This document shows, one piece after another, positions 7,678 through 17,820 of a stretch of 37,243 nucleotides of DNA. Numbering within the stretch: position 1 is the first letter of the stretch; every line of letters starts with the position of its first letter. Under the pieces are notes generated by a model that worked only from the letters and a program-made list of their open reading frames with translations, had not been told where the DNA came from and searched no databases. Source of the DNA: Granulosicoccaceae bacterium (GTDB lineage Bacteria; Pseudomonadota; Gammaproteobacteria; Granulosicoccales; Granulosicoccaceae); assembly GCA_020629835.1 (NCBI GenBank), contig JAHDCO010000039.1, positions 1 through 37,243 of the forward strand, in the 5' to 3' direction. The position numbers and the translations under genes are program-made.

Positions 7678-7773
7678 GCGGATGCAATACGGGTGTAACG
7701 CGGATGCAATACGGGTGTAACGCGGTTGCAATACGGGTGTATTGCAACCGCATTACATCCGTATTGCAACCGC
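7678..7773. repeat. Cluster of 22-bp repeats, three direct and one inverted, plus a half unit
   Basis: Identical 22-bp units at 7678-7699 and 7700-7721 share the core GATGCAATACGGGTGTAAC. A third unit with three changes lies at 7722-7743, an inverted half unit at 7739-7751 and a full inverted unit at 7752-7773. The third unit and the half unit form a perfect 13-bp hairpin (arms 7722-7734 and 7739-7751, loop GGGT). The cluster lies between the gcvP stop and the outer membrane protein gene, both on the minus strand. It could be a row of protein-binding sites in that gene's promoter or an RNA hairpin at the 3' end of the gcv transcript; there is no T run for a normal terminator. Confidence 0.85.
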
Positions 7774-7787
7774 GCAGTTACCAGCCG

Positions 7788-10715
7788 TTACGACGCCTCA
7801 GAGTTTTTGGGCTCTGCACTCAGGCTCAGATCGTTGTTGGCGGCGATTGGATCGTCTAAGTAGTCGGTCAACGGTGGGCAACTGCATATCAGGTTTTTAT
7901 CTCCGTAAACATGATCCACTCGATCGACGGGAGGCCAATATTTAACCGCCAGCTGTGTGGTACCACAAGGGAACGCAGCCACTTGACGGCTGTAGGGCGC
8001 ATCCCATGCATCATTGACCAGCACGTCAGCGGTATGTGGTGCGTTAACCAATGGGTTGTTGTCAGCAGGCCACTCGCCTTGGCTAACCCGTACCGCTTCA
8101 TCGTAGATGGACAACATCGCGTCACAGAATCGATCAATCTCAGCCAACGATTCACTTTCTGTGGGTTCTACCATTAAGGTCCCGGGCACGGGAAATGACA
8201 TGGTGGGTGCATGGAAACCATGATCAATGAGTCGCTTGGCAATGTCGTCAACGGTGATACCCGCTGAATCTTTTAGTACTCGAGTGTCCACAATGCATTC
8301 GTGTGCTACGCGACCGTGCTCACCCTGATACAAAATAGGGAAAACAGTGGATAAGCGTTTAGCAATGTAATTGGCATTCAAGATTGCAAGCTTCGTTGCC
8401 TGCGTTAGACCGTGGCTGCCCATCATCCGAATGTACATCCAGGTGATAGGTAAAATCATGGCGCTGCCATAAGGTGCTGCACTAACCGCGCCCTGCTGAC
8501 GCTCCAGCAAGTCATGGCCAGGCAGAAACTCTGCCAAATGCGCACCCACAGCAACTGGCCCAATGCCTGGCCCACCGCCTCCGTGAGGAATACAAAACGT
8601 CTTGTGTAAATTGAGGTGCGAAACATCACCACCAAACTCGCCAGGCTGTGCGACGCCCACCATGGCATTCATGTTAGCGCCATCGATGTATACCTGCCCC
8701 CCAGCCTCATGCACGCGTTGGCATACCGTACGGACGTTCGTTTCAAACACCCCGTGCGTTGACGGGTAGGTAATCATAATGGCGGCAACCGCACCCTGGT
8801 GCTTGGTCAGTTTGCCATCAAGATCATCCAGGTCCACGTTACCCGCGTCGTCACACTTCACCACCACGACACGCATGCCTACCATCTGTGCGCTGGCTGG
8901 GTTAGTACCGTGGGCAGACGCCGGAATCAAACACACATTTCGATTGCCCTCCCCTCTACTTCGGTGATACTCCCGAATGGCCAAAAGCCCAGCGTATTCA
9001 CCCTGGCTACCGGCATTGGGTTGTAACGACACGGCGTCGTAACCGGTACACGCGCATAGTCCCTTTTCAACGTCTGCAATCAACTGTTGATAACCCTGGG
9101 TTTGTGAAGCCGGCGCAAAAGGATGCATGCGTGAAAATTCCGGCCATAAGATCGGTAACATTTCACTGGCCGCATTCAGCTTCATGGTGCAGGAGCCCAG
9201 CGGTATCATGGCACGGTCAAGCGCCAGGTCTTTATCGGCCAACTGTCTGCAATAACGCATCATGTCCGTTTCAGAGTGGTAAGCGTTAAAACAGTGCTGC
9301 GTTAGAAAGTTAAGCGGTCGGTCACTGGCCGATTGCCGCTGACGAGGCGCTGCGTTAATCGCAGCGAGTACAGCGACCTCATCGTCTATTCCTAACCCGG
9401 CAGCACACGCGGTTATGATGCAGCGAACCTCGTCAGCGGACACGGTTTCGTCAACGCTGAACGTTAAAGTGTCGCCGTTATAGCGCCTTACATTAAAGTT
9501 GGCCTCAAGCAACGCCTCAATCACGTTGCCAATACGAGCACTGTCCACTCGAACGCTGAAGGTATCAAACCAGTCCTCAGTTAATACGTCGAAACCGAGT
9601 GCTTCTAGGCCCGCCGCCAGGTAATCCGCATTGGCTCTTGTGCGTGACGCAATATTTCGTAGTCCGCTTGGTCCGTGATAACAGGCGTAAAGCGTAGCCG
9701 CGATAGCCAATAACGCTTGCGCGGTACATATGTTGGACGTGGCTTTATCGCGCCTTATGTGCTGCTCTCGCGTTTGCAACGCCAGGCGGTATGCGGCTTG
9801 CCCACTGGCGGTGATGGATTGCCCTACGAGCCGCCCAGGCATATTGCGTTTACAGGCATCCGTGCAGGCCATAAAAGCTGCGTGAGGCCCACCAAAACCC
9901 ATGGGCACACCGAATCGCTGCGCACTGCCTACAACGACATCTGCACCCAAAGACCCGGGCGCAGGCAGAACCATAAGTGCTAAAGGATCGGCAACGACAA
10001 CGCTTAGCGCTTTTACAGCCTGCGCCGCTTTTATCGCAGGTTCTATGTCCTGCACATCACCGCAGGTGTGAGTGTATTGCGTGACGACCGCAAACACATC
10101 CTCTGCTCGTTCAGCTATCGCTTTGGGTATTTCAGCCACATCAGCCAATTCAATGTGTATGCCCAAAGGTTCTGCACGGGTATTTAATACGGCCAGTGTT
10201 TGCGGGTGGCAACCAGAGTCCACGACAACCCACTGCTTCTTGCCTCGTGCTGTACGGTGCGCCATGGCAACGGCTTCTGCAGTGGCGGTGGCTTCGTCCA
10301 ATAACGATGCATTCGCAATTGGCAAACCGGTTAACTCCGCTATAAGAGTTTGAAAGTTGAACAGGACTTCTAAACGTCCTTGGGCAATTTCAGGTTGATA
10401 GGGTGTGTAGGCGGTATACCATCCGGGATTTTCCAGCACACAGCGCCGGATGACGCTGGGTGTATAACAATCGAAGTAGCCCTGTCCTAAAAGACTTCGT
10501 ACAACCTGATTTTTAGACGCAATAGATTGCAACGCTGCCAGCGCATCGTGCTCGCTGAGTGCCTCATCCAACGCTAAAGGCTGAGTGTTTAGAATACTGC
10601 TGGGCACAACTTCGTTAAGTAATTCATCCAGCGAGTTCAACGACAACGCCTCCAACATCTTAGCGGTGTCGTTAGCGTTCGGGCCGATGTGTCGTGCTGG
10701 AAAATCCGGGTTCAT
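7788..10715 (-). CDS. gcvP: Glycine decarboxylase P protein, single-chain form
   Basis: The 975-residue PLP-dependent P protein removes CO2 from glycine and passes the aminomethyl group to lipoyl-GcvH. The whole family length is present as one chain (many bacteria split it in two). N-terminal marks are RHIGPN and the [17 protein letters not shown] block; the PLP lysine is Lys705 in [28 protein letters not shown] and [12 protein letters not shown] are also family blocks. The start overlaps the gcvH stop by four bases (ATGA), so the two are translationally coupled. It is the last gene of gcvTHP under glycine riboswitch control. Confidence 0.98.
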   Translation of the reverse strand: MNPDFPARHIGPNANDTAKMLEALSLNSLDELLNEVVPSSILNTQPLALDEALSEHDALAALQSIASKNQVVRSLLGQGYFDCYTPSVIRRCVLENPGWYTAYTPYQPEIAQGRLEVLFNFQTLIAELTGLPIANASLLDEATATAEAVAMAHRTARGKKQWVVVDSGCHPQTLAVLNTRAEPLGIHIELADVAEIPKAIAERAEDVFAVVTQYTHTCGDVQDIEPAIKAAQAVKALSVVVADPLALMVLPAPGSLGADVVVGSAQRFGVPMGFGGPHAAFMACTDACKRNMPGRLVGQSITASGQAAYRLALQTREQHIRRDKATSNICTAQALLAIAATLYACYHGPSGLRNIASRTRANADYLAAGLEALGFDVLTEDWFDTFSVRVDSARIGNVIEALLEANFNVRRYNGDTLTFSVDETVSADEVRCIITACAAGLGIDDEVAVLAAINAAPRQRQSASDRPLNFLTQHCFNAYHSETDMMRYCRQLADKDLALDRAMIPLGSCTMKLNAASEMLPILWPEFSRMHPFAPASQTQGYQQLIADVEKGLCACTGYDAVSLQPNAGSQGEYAGLLAIREYHRSRGEGNRNVCLIPASAHGTNPASAQMVGMRVVVVKCDDAGNVDLDDLDGKLTKHQGAVAAIMITYPSTHGVFETNVRTVCQRVHEAGGQVYIDGANMNAMVGVAQPGEFGGDVSHLNLHKTFCIPHGGGGPGIGPVAVGAHLAEFLPGHDLLERQQGAVSAAPYGSAMILPITWMYIRMMGSHGLTQATKLAILNANYIAKRLSTVFPILYQGEHGRVAHECIVDTRVLKDSAGITVDDIAKRLIDHGFHAPTMSFPVPGTLMVEPTESESLAEIDRFCDAMLSIYDEAVRVSQGEWPADNNPLVNAPHTADVLVNDAWDAPYSRQVAAFPCGTTQLAVKYWPPVDRVDHVYGDKNLICSCPPLTDYLDDPIAANNDLSLSAEPKNSEAS

Positions 10716-11098
10716 GCGTTTTCTACCATCTCGTCGTATTCAGGGGCGTCCATCAAAGCGTTTAAGTCATCTTTGTTGTCCGGTTGCAGTGTAAAAATCC
10801 AGCCGTCATCAAACGGGCTATCGTTAATTATCTCGGGTGATTCAGCTAACGCCTCGTTAACCGCCACGACGGTTCCTGTTACCGGCGCATAAATATCGGA
10901 TGCGGCTTTGACCGATTCCACGACCGCGATTGCGTCTTCAGCATCCACGGATGCATCGACTTCGGGTACCTCAACGAAGACGAGATCTCCCAACTGTTCC
11001 TGGGCGTGGTGCGAAATACCGACGGTGATCGTGCCATCATCGTTCAAGCGGGCCCACTCATGAGACTCTGCAAATTTCAGATCGCCTGGGGTTTCCAT
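10712..11098 (-). CDS. gcvH: Glycine cleavage system H protein
   Basis: This 128-residue lipoyl carrier protein shuttles the aminomethyl intermediate from GcvP to GcvT. The lipoylated residue is Lys64 in [15 protein letters not shown], followed by the [13 protein letters not shown] block. The N-terminal [11 protein letters not shown] is typical of the family, and length is normal. A GGAG ribosome binding site lies in the 34-base gap after gcvT. The stop overlaps the gcvP start by four bases. Confidence 0.98.
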   Translation of the reverse strand: METPGDLKFAESHEWARLNDDGTITVGISHHAQEQLGDLVFVEVPEVDASVDAEDAIAVVESVKAASDIYAPVTGTVVAVNEALAESPEIINDSPFDDGWIFTLQPDNKDDLNALMDAPEYDEMVENA

Positions 11099-11132
11099 AA
11101 TTAAAGGACTCCAAAAAAGTTAAAAACGGTTT

Positions 11133-12230
11133 TCAAGGTTGACGATAAAAGGGTAATTTCACACGCACCGCTTCCACGGGTTTGTTGCGAATAACCACAG
11201 TTAATTGTGCGTCATTATCGTCTACCTCGGGGGCACCGACGCGCTGCACACGCGCCAGCCCAATGGTTTTTTTCAGTGACGGACTGTAAGTGCCTGAGGT
11301 CACCTCACCCACCGCTTGACCTTGGCAGTGCACTGGCTGCCCAGCACGCAATACGCCGCGGCCAGTCAGCTCTACCCCGATCCGAATACTGGTTGATAGA
11401 CTCTCTTTTTGAGCCTGTAGAACGGTACGCCCGATGAACTCTCTGTCGGGGTTAGACAGATCTACCGTCCAACCCACGCCTGACTCAAACGGTGTGTGCA
11501 CATCGTCCAGATCTTGCCCATACAAACTCATACCCGCTTCCAGGCGCAACGTGTCTCTGGCACCCAATCCACACGGTTCCACCTGTGCGTCAACAAGTGC
11601 TGCCCAAAGAGATTCTGCATTGGCTTTGGGGACAATCAGTTCAACCCCGTCCTCACCGGTGTATCCGGTGCGCGCAACAAACACATCACCCACATAAACA
11701 CAGTTAAAGCTCGCCAGGTGGGTAAGATCTACTGACTGATCAAGCACCGAAGTCAATGCGCGTTGTGTTTTGTCTATGGCGTTCGGACCTTGCACAGCTA
11801 ACATGGCTAAATCACCTGCAGCAACGGTTGCGCAGTCTTCCACGTTATTCGCTTTCAACCAATCAAGAACGCTGTGGCGCGTACCGGCATTTGAGATAAC
11901 GCGATAGTGCCGGTTTGCAAGGCGGTAAACGATGATGTCGTCAATCACGCCGCCGTTGTCCGTGCATAAACAGCCGTACAACGCTTCATTGTCACGCAGT
12001 TTCGACAAATCATTAGCGCACAGTGTATGTAACCGGCTAGCTGAATCACCGCGTATATCGCTTACAGTCATGTGAGAGACATCGAATACACCGGCATCAG
12101 TGCGCACAGCCTGATGTTCTTCCACCAGGGATCCGTAGTGAATCGGTAACGACCACCCAGCAAACTCTACAAGTTTGCCACCAGCGTTGAGGTGCTGACT
12201 GTAAAAGGGTGTCTTTAAGGGTTCGGGCAT
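11133..12230 (-). CDS. gcvT: Aminomethyltransferase (glycine cleavage T protein)
   Basis: This 365-residue protein transfers the methylene group from aminomethyl-GcvH to tetrahydrofolate and releases ammonia. Family marks are the N-terminal LKTPFYSQHLNAGGKLVEFAGWSLPIHYG and the VFDVSHM block carrying the conserved Asp region near the folate site, later YTGEDGVELIV and GLGARDTLRLEAGM, and the C-terminal GEVTSGTYSPSLKKTIGLA block. The ATG at 12230 matches the family N-terminus, though its ribosome binding site is weak. It is the first gene of the operon, behind a glycine riboswitch whose 3' end is 62 bases upstream. Confidence 0.98.
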   Translation of the reverse strand: MPEPLKTPFYSQHLNAGGKLVEFAGWSLPIHYGSLVEEHQAVRTDAGVFDVSHMTVSDIRGDSASRLHTLCANDLSKLRDNEALYGCLCTDNGGVIDDIIVYRLANRHYRVISNAGTRHSVLDWLKANNVEDCATVAAGDLAMLAVQGPNAIDKTQRALTSVLDQSVDLTHLASFNCVYVGDVFVARTGYTGEDGVELIVPKANAESLWAALVDAQVEPCGLGARDTLRLEAGMSLYGQDLDDVHTPFESGVGWTVDLSNPDREFIGRTVLQAQKESLSTSIRIGVELTGRGVLRAGQPVHCQGQAVGEVTSGTYSPSLKKTIGLARVQRVGAPEVDDNDAQLTVVIRNKPVEAVRVKLPFYRQP

Positions 12231-12266
12231 ATCAATCAGTTTCAGTTGCGTTGGAACACCGCGCCC

Positions 12267-12280
12267 AACCCGCTTGGGTT
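12267..12280 (-). promoter_or_regulatory. Hairpin downstream of the glycine riboswitch
   Basis: On the transcribed strand AACCC pairs with GGGTT across the loop AAGC, 12 bases after the second aptamer and about 37 bases before the gcvT start. It may be part of the expression platform. No T run follows, so control of translation or of downstream folding is more likely than termination. Confidence 0.4.
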
Positions 12281-12291
12281 GAGCAAGGCTC

Positions 12292-12489
12292 CTCTGTCCT
12301 GAAACCTGAGAGATTCAAATGCAGACTTAGCGCGGTTACCCGTTACGCATCGCCTGATTCTTTCCCCTTGGGCGGGTGCCGCGCTGGGCACCACTCTCCA
12401 GAGATGACTCGATTTTGGTGGTCCTGGGTACCTGAGCGTTTCCGAGCAGTTGCGCCTTCGGTGCCGGCGTTTAGCCGAACTCTCCCACC
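12292..12489 (-). ncRNA. Tandem glycine riboswitch
   Basis: Two aptamers are read on the minus strand. Aptamer 1 spans 12489-12417, closed by GGTGG/CCACC, with GGGAGAGT, then GCCGGCACCGAAGGCGCAA, and CGCTCAGGTACCCAGGAC. Aptamer 2 spans 12403-12292, closed by CTCTG/CAGAG, with GGAGAGTGG, the GGCACCCGCCCAAGGGG block and TCTCAGGTTTCAGGACAG. The linker is 13 bases. This is the established two-aptamer glycine sensor found ahead of gcv operons, where glycine normally switches expression on. The reported open frames on both strands across it are not genes. Confidence 0.95.
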
Positions 12490-12511
12490 AATCAATTACG
12501 TCATGTCTAGG

Positions 12512-12539
12512 ACTATACGCGACGCCGCTGGATTTGCAA
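12512..12539 (-). promoter_or_regulatory. Sigma-70 type promoter of gcvTHP inside the lnt 3' end
   Basis: On the minus strand TTGCAA (12539-12534) is followed after 16 bases by TATAGT (12517-12512), four and five of six matches to the -35 and -10 consensus. Initiation would fall near 12504, about 15 bases before aptamer 1. The -10 box contains the TAG stop codon of lnt (12515-12513). Readthrough from lnt is also possible, since no terminator separates them. Confidence 0.55.
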
Positions 12540-14012
12540 GCCAATTGCGAGTGCGATTATGCCGAAGCTCAGTAATCCGACCGGCCAGTTACCGGTGGCA
12601 GCGTAAGGCGTTTGGCCTTGTTGAGGTAATACGGTTCTGTCCAGGACGCCTTTTTTATTGTGCGCGATACGACCACTTACCTCGCCTCTTTCATTGATAA
12701 AGGACGACACACCCGTATTGGTAGAGCGAACCATTGGCCTTGAGAATTCACGCGCTCGCATTCGGGCTTTTTGTTCATGCTGATGCGGCGCAAAGCTGTC
12801 ACCAAACCAGGCATCGTTCGATACGTTAACCAGCACCGTTGCCTCAGGCAGCAACGCGCGCATCTCCTCTCCAAACACATCTTCATAACAAATGGATACA
12901 CCCAAGGCGATGTTCTGTACCACGAGAGGCTTTAACGGCAAAGGGCCGGCGGATAAGTCAAAGTTTGGAATAGTGACCAGCGACGAAAACCACTGCAAAG
13001 CAAATCGAAAAGGTACGTACTCGCCAAAGGGTACTAGGTGGCTTTTACGATACAACGCCTGGTTGCCACCCAACTGTCTGACGGCGTTGTAGTTACCCGT
13101 ATCATCAGAATAAAAACCACCCGACAGCACATCAATACCGCGAGCATCCATCTCCCTAACCCAAGGTGCGAGAACCCGTTCTACGTTTGAAAAATAGGTG
13201 GGGATAGCGGTTTCAGGCCAAACAATAAGCTGTGTACCTTCTGGGGCATCTACGGATAAGGCGGTGTATTCCTGTATGGATTGCTGCAGCCGCTCGCGAC
13301 TAAATTTAAGTTCTTGCGCAATGTTTGCCTGAACAATTCGTACTTTAAATTCTTCGCCCGTTGGGGTGGAAAACGACACGCTATTCAGCGCAATTCCAAC
13401 AATGGGTATGAACGCTAAACACACCACACTGCTCACCCGCGTTACCAATGCTTGCTTCGGTACCGCTAAAGTTGTAAGCAACACCGACCAAAATACAACG
13501 AGAAAACTAATTCCGTACACACCGACTAGCGGAGCAAAACTACCCAACGGACCGCTAGTTTGGCTATAGCCGATAAGCACCCATGGGAACCCGCCCATAA
13601 TCTTCCCGCGCGCTAACTCTGCTACAACCCAAAGGCCTGCAAAAAGTAATGCGTTAAACGCTTTCATTCGCGCCGCATGTTGATGAGTAAGCTTACGAAA
13701 CGCGAATGCTGTTACCGCGGGGAAACAGGCCATAACGCACACAAATACGGTGGTGAGGGCTACGGCAACCGGTAATGCGGCCCCACCGAAGACATGCAAT
13801 GAGTTGTAAACCCATGACACGCTTACGCCAAAGAAACCTAACCCGAATAGGAAACCAATTAACGCGGCGCGCTTAGGTGCGACCGGTTGGATAAGGGTGT
13901 ACAAGCACCCCAGGCATACCGGGGCCAGCCACCAGAACTCAAATGGCGCAAACGCCAGTGATAAAGCAGCTCCGGCCAGTACCGCTAGCGCAGCTTTGAA
14001 CTTGAATGGCAT
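12513..14012 (-). CDS. lnt: Apolipoprotein N-acyltransferase
   Basis: This 499-residue inner membrane enzyme adds the third acyl chain to lipoproteins in the periplasm. About six membrane segments fill residues 1-215, one more lies near the C-terminus, and a nitrilase-like domain lies between. The catalytic triad is visible: Glu267 (IVWPETAIP), Lys323 (YRKSHLVPFGEY) and Cys375 (SICYEDVFGEE). ATG 14012 is preferred over the adjacent TTG. It closes the miaB-phoH-ybeY-corC-lnt operon, 40 bases after corC. Its last codons carry the promoter of gcvTHP. Two lipoproteins and a lipoprotein esterase encoded in the window are plausible clients. Confidence 0.97.
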   Translation of the reverse strand: MPFKFKAALAVLAGAALSLAFAPFEFWWLAPVCLGCLYTLIQPVAPKRAALIGFLFGLGFFGVSVSWVYNSLHVFGGAALPVAVALTTVFVCVMACFPAVTAFAFRKLTHQHAARMKAFNALLFAGLWVVAELARGKIMGGFPWVLIGYSQTSGPLGSFAPLVGVYGISFLVVFWSVLLTTLAVPKQALVTRVSSVVCLAFIPIVGIALNSVSFSTPTGEEFKVRIVQANIAQELKFSRERLQQSIQEYTALSVDAPEGTQLIVWPETAIPTYFSNVERVLAPWVREMDARGIDVLSGGFYSDDTGNYNAVRQLGGNQALYRKSHLVPFGEYVPFRFALQWFSSLVTIPNFDLSAGPLPLKPLVVQNIALGVSICYEDVFGEEMRALLPEATVLVNVSNDAWFGDSFAPHQHEQKARMRAREFSRPMVRSTNTGVSSFINERGEVSGRIAHNKKGVLDRTVLPQQGQTPYAATGNWPVGLLSFGIIALAIGLQIQRRRV

Positions 14013-14052
14013 CAATGACTCTCGTGGACCTACCTGACGGGGTGCCGGCGCA

Positions 14053-14898
14053 TTAACCGGTTAAGCTAACGGCCATAACTCGCACGCGGCGTGAATCTGC
14101 TTCAACGATACGAAACTCACATCCGTCGATTTCGGTGGTCTCTCCTTCTTTTGGCATACGCCCTATATGCTGCATAACAAGGCCACCAATGGTATCGAAT
14201 TCATCATCGCTGAACGATGTACCCATGGTTTCGTTAAAGTCTTCGATTGGGGTTAACGCGTTGACGGTGTAACCACCGTCAGCAAGGCGACGCATGTGCG
14301 CATCTTCTTCAGTGTCGTGCTCGTCATCAATTTCGCCCACGATTTCCTCAAGCACATCTTCGATGGTGACCAAACCAGCAACACCGCCATACTCATCCAG
14401 AACAATGGCCATATGATTTCGTTTCGCCCTAAACTCCTTCAGCAATACATTCAGTCTTTTGGTTTCTGGAGTTACCGTCGCCGGACGTAGAATGCTCTCC
14501 ATATTGAATTCCGCACTATTCGAGGAGCCACCGGAATACTTCAGTAAATCCTTCGCCAACAACACGCCCACTACATTGTCTTTGTTTTCATCAATAACCG
14601 GAAAGCGAGAATGACCGGATTCAGTGATGATTGGTAACAGTTCTTCCAGTGGTGCCTCTTGGTCCAGCACCACCATTTGAGCGCGAGGGATCATGATGTC
14701 ACGCACTCGCATTTCGACTACCTGGAAAGCGCCTTCCACCATTTGCAGCGTGTCTGCATCAAACACCTCTCTGGCCTGCGCATCTCTAAGCACTTCCAAG
14801 AGCTCGTCCTGGTCTTTAGGCTCACCCCCCATGGCGTGAACAATGCGGTCCATGAAAGAGCGATTACCGCTCGCCGATTCTGATTTTTCGTCACTCAT
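14053..14898 (-). CDS. corC: CorC-type CBS and transporter-associated domain protein
   Basis: A 281-residue cytoplasmic protein. Two CBS domains (about residues 66-185) bind adenosine nucleotides, with blocks VRDIMIPRAQMVVLD and HMAIVLDEYGGVAGLVTIEDVLEEIVGEIDDEHD; the C-terminal CorC_HlyC domain covers about 200-280. Proteins of this kind (also called YbeX) are linked to magnesium or cobalt handling and, more recently, to ribosome maintenance. The N-terminal 45 residues are charged, and no membrane segment is present. Its ATG overlaps the ybeY stop by one base (TAATG). Confidence 0.93.
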   Translation of the reverse strand: MSDEKSESASGNRSFMDRIVHAMGGEPKDQDELLEVLRDAQAREVFDADTLQMVEGAFQVVEMRVRDIMIPRAQMVVLDQEAPLEELLPIITESGHSRFPVIDENKDNVVGVLLAKDLLKYSGGSSNSAEFNMESILRPATVTPETKRLNVLLKEFRAKRNHMAIVLDEYGGVAGLVTIEDVLEEIVGEIDDEHDTEEDAHMRRLADGGYTVNALTPIEDFNETMGTSFSDDEFDTIGGLVMQHIGRMPKEGETTEIDGCEFRIVEADSRRVRVMAVSLTG

Positions 14899-15446
14899 TA
14901 GGTTTCGAACGACACTTGATAAGGATTAGGTATAGACAATTCAGCCAGCAAGGACACTTCCAACGACTCCATGAGTGTTGCTTCGTCGCTGTCGATATGA
15001 TCGTGCCCCAATAAATGCAGCACGCTGTGAATCAACATATGAGCCCAGTGCTGTTCTGTAGGTTTATGTTGGGCTTGCGCTTCTGCCACCACCACATCGT
15101 GACAAATGACGATATCACCTAACGGGTGCAGACCTTCGGCGGGAGTATCGCCAGGTAGAACCGGCATATCGGATGGGAAGCTAAGAACGTTAGTCGGTTT
15201 GTTTTGGTCACGGTACTCACGATTTAACGCTTGTATTTCATCGCGGCCTACCACCGATAACGAGACTTCGAACTGAAGCAGGTTGTCTGATTCTATCGAT
15301 GAAGCCAGGGTGTGCCAGACCCAACGTTGCATCAGATCTGGATTCGGCAATTGCGCTTCCGGCACACCATCGGAAACACGCACGGAGAACTGTAATCGAC
15401 TCGACGGAGGTTCCGCGTCGTCTCGACTTAAATCACTGGCGCTCAC
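14898..15446 (-). CDS. ybeY: Endoribonuclease YbeY
   Basis: This 182-residue zinc-dependent RNase acts in 16S rRNA maturation and ribosome quality control. The metal site is the H3xH5xH pattern at His140, His144 and His150 in HSVLHLLGHDH. The block REYRDQNKPTNVLSFP is also diagnostic. It is about 25 residues longer than the E. coli protein, mostly at the charged N-terminus. The start is a GTG that overlaps the phoH stop (GTGA), so translation is coupled. Confidence 0.96.
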   Translation of the reverse strand: MSASDLSRDDAEPPSSRLQFSVRVSDGVPEAQLPNPDLMQRWVWHTLASSIESDNLLQFEVSLSVVGRDEIQALNREYRDQNKPTNVLSFPSDMPVLPGDTPAEGLHPLGDIVICHDVVVAEAQAQHKPTEQHWAHMLIHSVLHLLGHDHIDSDEATLMESLEVSLLAELSIPNPYQVSFET

Positions 15447-16453
15447 GTTGACGACTCACGCTGGCGCTCTTTGGCTTTCTCACGCTCTTCTTCTTGCTTT
15501 TCTGCCACCGCGTACGCGGCAACTACGCGCTGCACCATCGGGTGGCGCACCACGTCATTGGCTTTAAACTCACAAAAACCGATACCGTCAACTCCCTGCA
15601 ACACACCTTGCACATGCTTCAGCCCGGACAATTGGTGTTTCGGCAAATCCACTTGCGTTACGTCCCCGGTCACGATGGCGCGGGAACCAAAGCCGATGCG
15701 CGTCAGAAACATTTTCATCTGCTCAACCGTCGTGTTTTGCGCCTCATCCATGATCACGCAGGAGTGGTTCAACGTTCGTCCACGCATATACGCCAGAGGT
15801 GCGATCTCGATAACATTTCGCTCCACTAACTTGGCGACTCGTTCAAATCCCAAAAATTCGTACAACGCATCGTAGATCGGCCGTAGGTAAGGATCCACTT
15901 TTTGCATCATGTCACCAGGCAAAAAACCCAATCGCTCACCAGCTTCGACAGCCGGACGCACCAACACCAACCGGCGAACCTCTTCGGCTTCCAAGGCCTC
16001 AACCGCACACGCCACAGCGAGGAAAGTTTTTCCGGTACCCGCGGGGCCGATACCGAACGTTAGGTCCCGCGTCTTGATGCTTTGAACGTAGTCAATTTGT
16101 CGCTCACCTCGGCACTGAATAACCGCGCGGCGAGTTTTTATGGTGCTGCGTGTTCGCTCTGCATCTTCGGGTGAGTCGGTTAGCGATTCCAGCTCGGCTT
16201 CCTGCATATAAAGATGTACTCGTTCAGGTTCTAAGGTTTCTGATTCGGTGGCAGCGTATAAGTGGGTAATCAATCGTTTTGCGTTAGCAACGGGTTGGAC
16301 TGTTTCCCCCGTTACCATAAACCGATCGCCCCGATGGCTGACACTCACCGATAAGCGCTGCTCAATCTGTTTTAGATGCTCATCAAACTGACCACACAGG
16401 TTCGCCAAGCGGTCATTATCAGGCGGCTCTACACGAAACGCTAATTCAGCCAC
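15443..16453 (-). CDS. ybeZ: PhoH-like ATPase (YbeZ)
   Basis: A 336-residue P-loop ATPase of the PhoH family, the usual partner of YbeY in RNA metabolism. Walker A is GPAGTGKT at 136-143 and Walker B is VIMDEAQN near 235-242; the block [19 protein letters not shown] is typical. The N-terminus (about 1-65) looks like a KH-type RNA-binding region and the last 25 residues are highly charged ([15 protein letters not shown]). Start is a GTG with CAGGTG upstream, overlapping the end of miaB by eight bases. Confidence 0.95.
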   Translation of the reverse strand: MAELAFRVEPPDNDRLANLCGQFDEHLKQIEQRLSVSVSHRGDRFMVTGETVQPVANAKRLITHLYAATESETLEPERVHLYMQEAELESLTDSPEDAERTRSTIKTRRAVIQCRGERQIDYVQSIKTRDLTFGIGPAGTGKTFLAVACAVEALEAEEVRRLVLVRPAVEAGERLGFLPGDMMQKVDPYLRPIYDALYEFLGFERVAKLVERNVIEIAPLAYMRGRTLNHSCVIMDEAQNTTVEQMKMFLTRIGFGSRAIVTGDVTQVDLPKHQLSGLKHVQGVLQGVDGIGFCEFKANDVVRHPMVQRVVAAYAVAEKQEEEREKAKERQRESST

Positions 16454-17801
16454 AAACAGTCACACCTGAAGGCGCGTGAGCTTGTAACTCACCACGCAAG
16501 GAATTGGGCAGCGCTTCTGTGATTAGAACATCCGCGAATTCACCGATCAACGATGCGTCAGCGGTAAAGTTTACAACCCGATTGTTTTCAGTCCGGCCAC
16601 TGACCTGCGCTGCGTCTTTTTTCGATAAACGATCCACCAGAACTCTCTGTACGGAGCCAACCATCGATTGGCTGATGGTGGCTGCCTGAGCGGTGATGGT
16701 GGCTTGCAAACGATGCAGTCTTGCTTTCTTCGTATCCATCGGTGTGTCGTCAGCGAGATTAGATGCAGGTGTGCCTGGTCGAGCACTGTAAATAAAGCTG
16801 AATGAGTGATCAAACCCGATATCTTCAATCAGCTTCATGGTGTCTTCAAAGTCTTTGTCCGTTTCACCGGGGAAACCGACAATAAAATCCGATGACAGCG
16901 TTAGAGAAGGACGCGCCGCCATGATTTTCCTGATTTTGGATTTGTACTCCAGCGCGGTATGACCACGTTTCATCGCAGCCAAGATTCTGTCAGAGCCTGT
17001 TTGTACCGGTAAATGCAGAAAGCTAACCAACTCAGGAACAGTCCGATACGCATCAATCAACGCATCGTTAAATTCGACTGGGTGCGACGTGGTAAAGCGG
17101 ATTCGATCAATACCATCTACCGCTGCTACGTAGTGAATTAGCAATGCCAGGTCCGCTATACCACCATCATGCATCGGGCCGCGGTAAGCATTCACGTTCT
17201 GCCCTAACAGATGAATTTCCCGTACACCCTGGTCTGCCAGAGCAACCACTTCGGCCAACACATCATCAAGCGGTCGAGAAATCTCTTCGCCGCGGGTATA
17301 TGGCACCACGCAAAAGCTGCAGTACTTGCTGCACCCCTCGATGATGGAAACAAACGCACTAGCGCCTTCAGCCTTGGGCTCGGGTAGACGGTCGAACTTT
17401 TCGATCTCTGGAAAGCTGATGTCTACAACCGGGCGGTTTGCCGTGATTGAGTCGTCCACCATTTCGGGCAATCGATGCAACGTCTGGGGACCGAACACCA
17501 CATCCACAAACGGCGCGCGCTGATGAATAGCTTCACCTTCCTGACTGGCAACACAACCGCCCACGCCAATGACGACATCGCTGCGCGCATCTTTCAGTGG
17601 CTTCCATCTGCCCAACTCAGAGAACACTTTCTCCTGTGCTTTTTCTCGGATAGAGCAAGTGTTCAACAGCAGGATGTCGGCCTCAGCAGGGTTGTTCGTC
17701 GGCTCAACCGGGCCGTGCTCCCCTAATACGTCCAGCATTTTCGCCGAATCGTACTCGTTCATCTGACAGCCGTGCGTCTTGATAAAAACTTTGCGTGTCA
17801 T
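16446..17801 (-). CDS. miaB: tRNA-2-methylthio-N6-dimethylallyladenosine synthase
   Basis: This 451-residue radical-SAM enzyme adds the methylthio group to i6A37 of tRNAs. The N-terminal [4Fe-4S] ligands are Cys12, Cys49 and Cys83; the radical-SAM CxxxCxxC is Cys157, Cys161, Cys164 (GCSKYCSFC); a TRAM domain lies at about 380-445 ([12 protein letters not shown]). The start [19 protein letters not shown] aligns with the E. coli protein, so ATG 17801 is preferred; the frame is open for 53 codons more, but that part is unlike any MiaB and is probably untranslated. It is first in the operon with ybeZ, ybeY, corC and lnt. Confidence 0.97.
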   Translation of the reverse strand: MTRKVFIKTHGCQMNEYDSAKMLDVLGEHGPVEPTNNPAEADILLLNTCSIREKAQEKVFSELGRWKPLKDARSDVVIGVGGCVASQEGEAIHQRAPFVDVVFGPQTLHRLPEMVDDSITANRPVVDISFPEIEKFDRLPEPKAEGASAFVSIIEGCSKYCSFCVVPYTRGEEISRPLDDVLAEVVALADQGVREIHLLGQNVNAYRGPMHDGGIADLALLIHYVAAVDGIDRIRFTTSHPVEFNDALIDAYRTVPELVSFLHLPVQTGSDRILAAMKRGHTALEYKSKIRKIMAARPSLTLSSDFIVGFPGETDKDFEDTMKLIEDIGFDHSFSFIYSARPGTPASNLADDTPMDTKKARLHRLQATITAQAATISQSMVGSVQRVLVDRLSKKDAAQVSGRTENNRVVNFTADASLIGEFADVLITEALPNSLRGELQAHAPSGVTVCG

Positions 17802-17805
17802 GGAT

Positions 17806-17820
17806 GTGCCTGGGTGGCAC
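17806..17820 (-). promoter_or_regulatory. Hairpin over the miaB ribosome binding region
   Basis: On the minus strand GTGCC pairs with GGCAC across ACCCA, ending five bases before the miaB ATG. The only SD-like bases near the start (CAGG) lie in the stem, so translation of miaB could be limited by this structure. Five base pairs is short, so this is a weak call. Confidence 0.3.

Noticed and set aside
7678-7773. CRISPR array
   Set aside because: Units are directly adjacent with no spacers, one is inverted, and no cas genes are nearby.
12209-12697. Open frames of 100-162 codons on both strands over the gcv leader
   Set aside because: They overlie the tandem glycine riboswitch and the 3' end of lnt, have no family-like sequence, and are explained by RNA structure and coding shadow.
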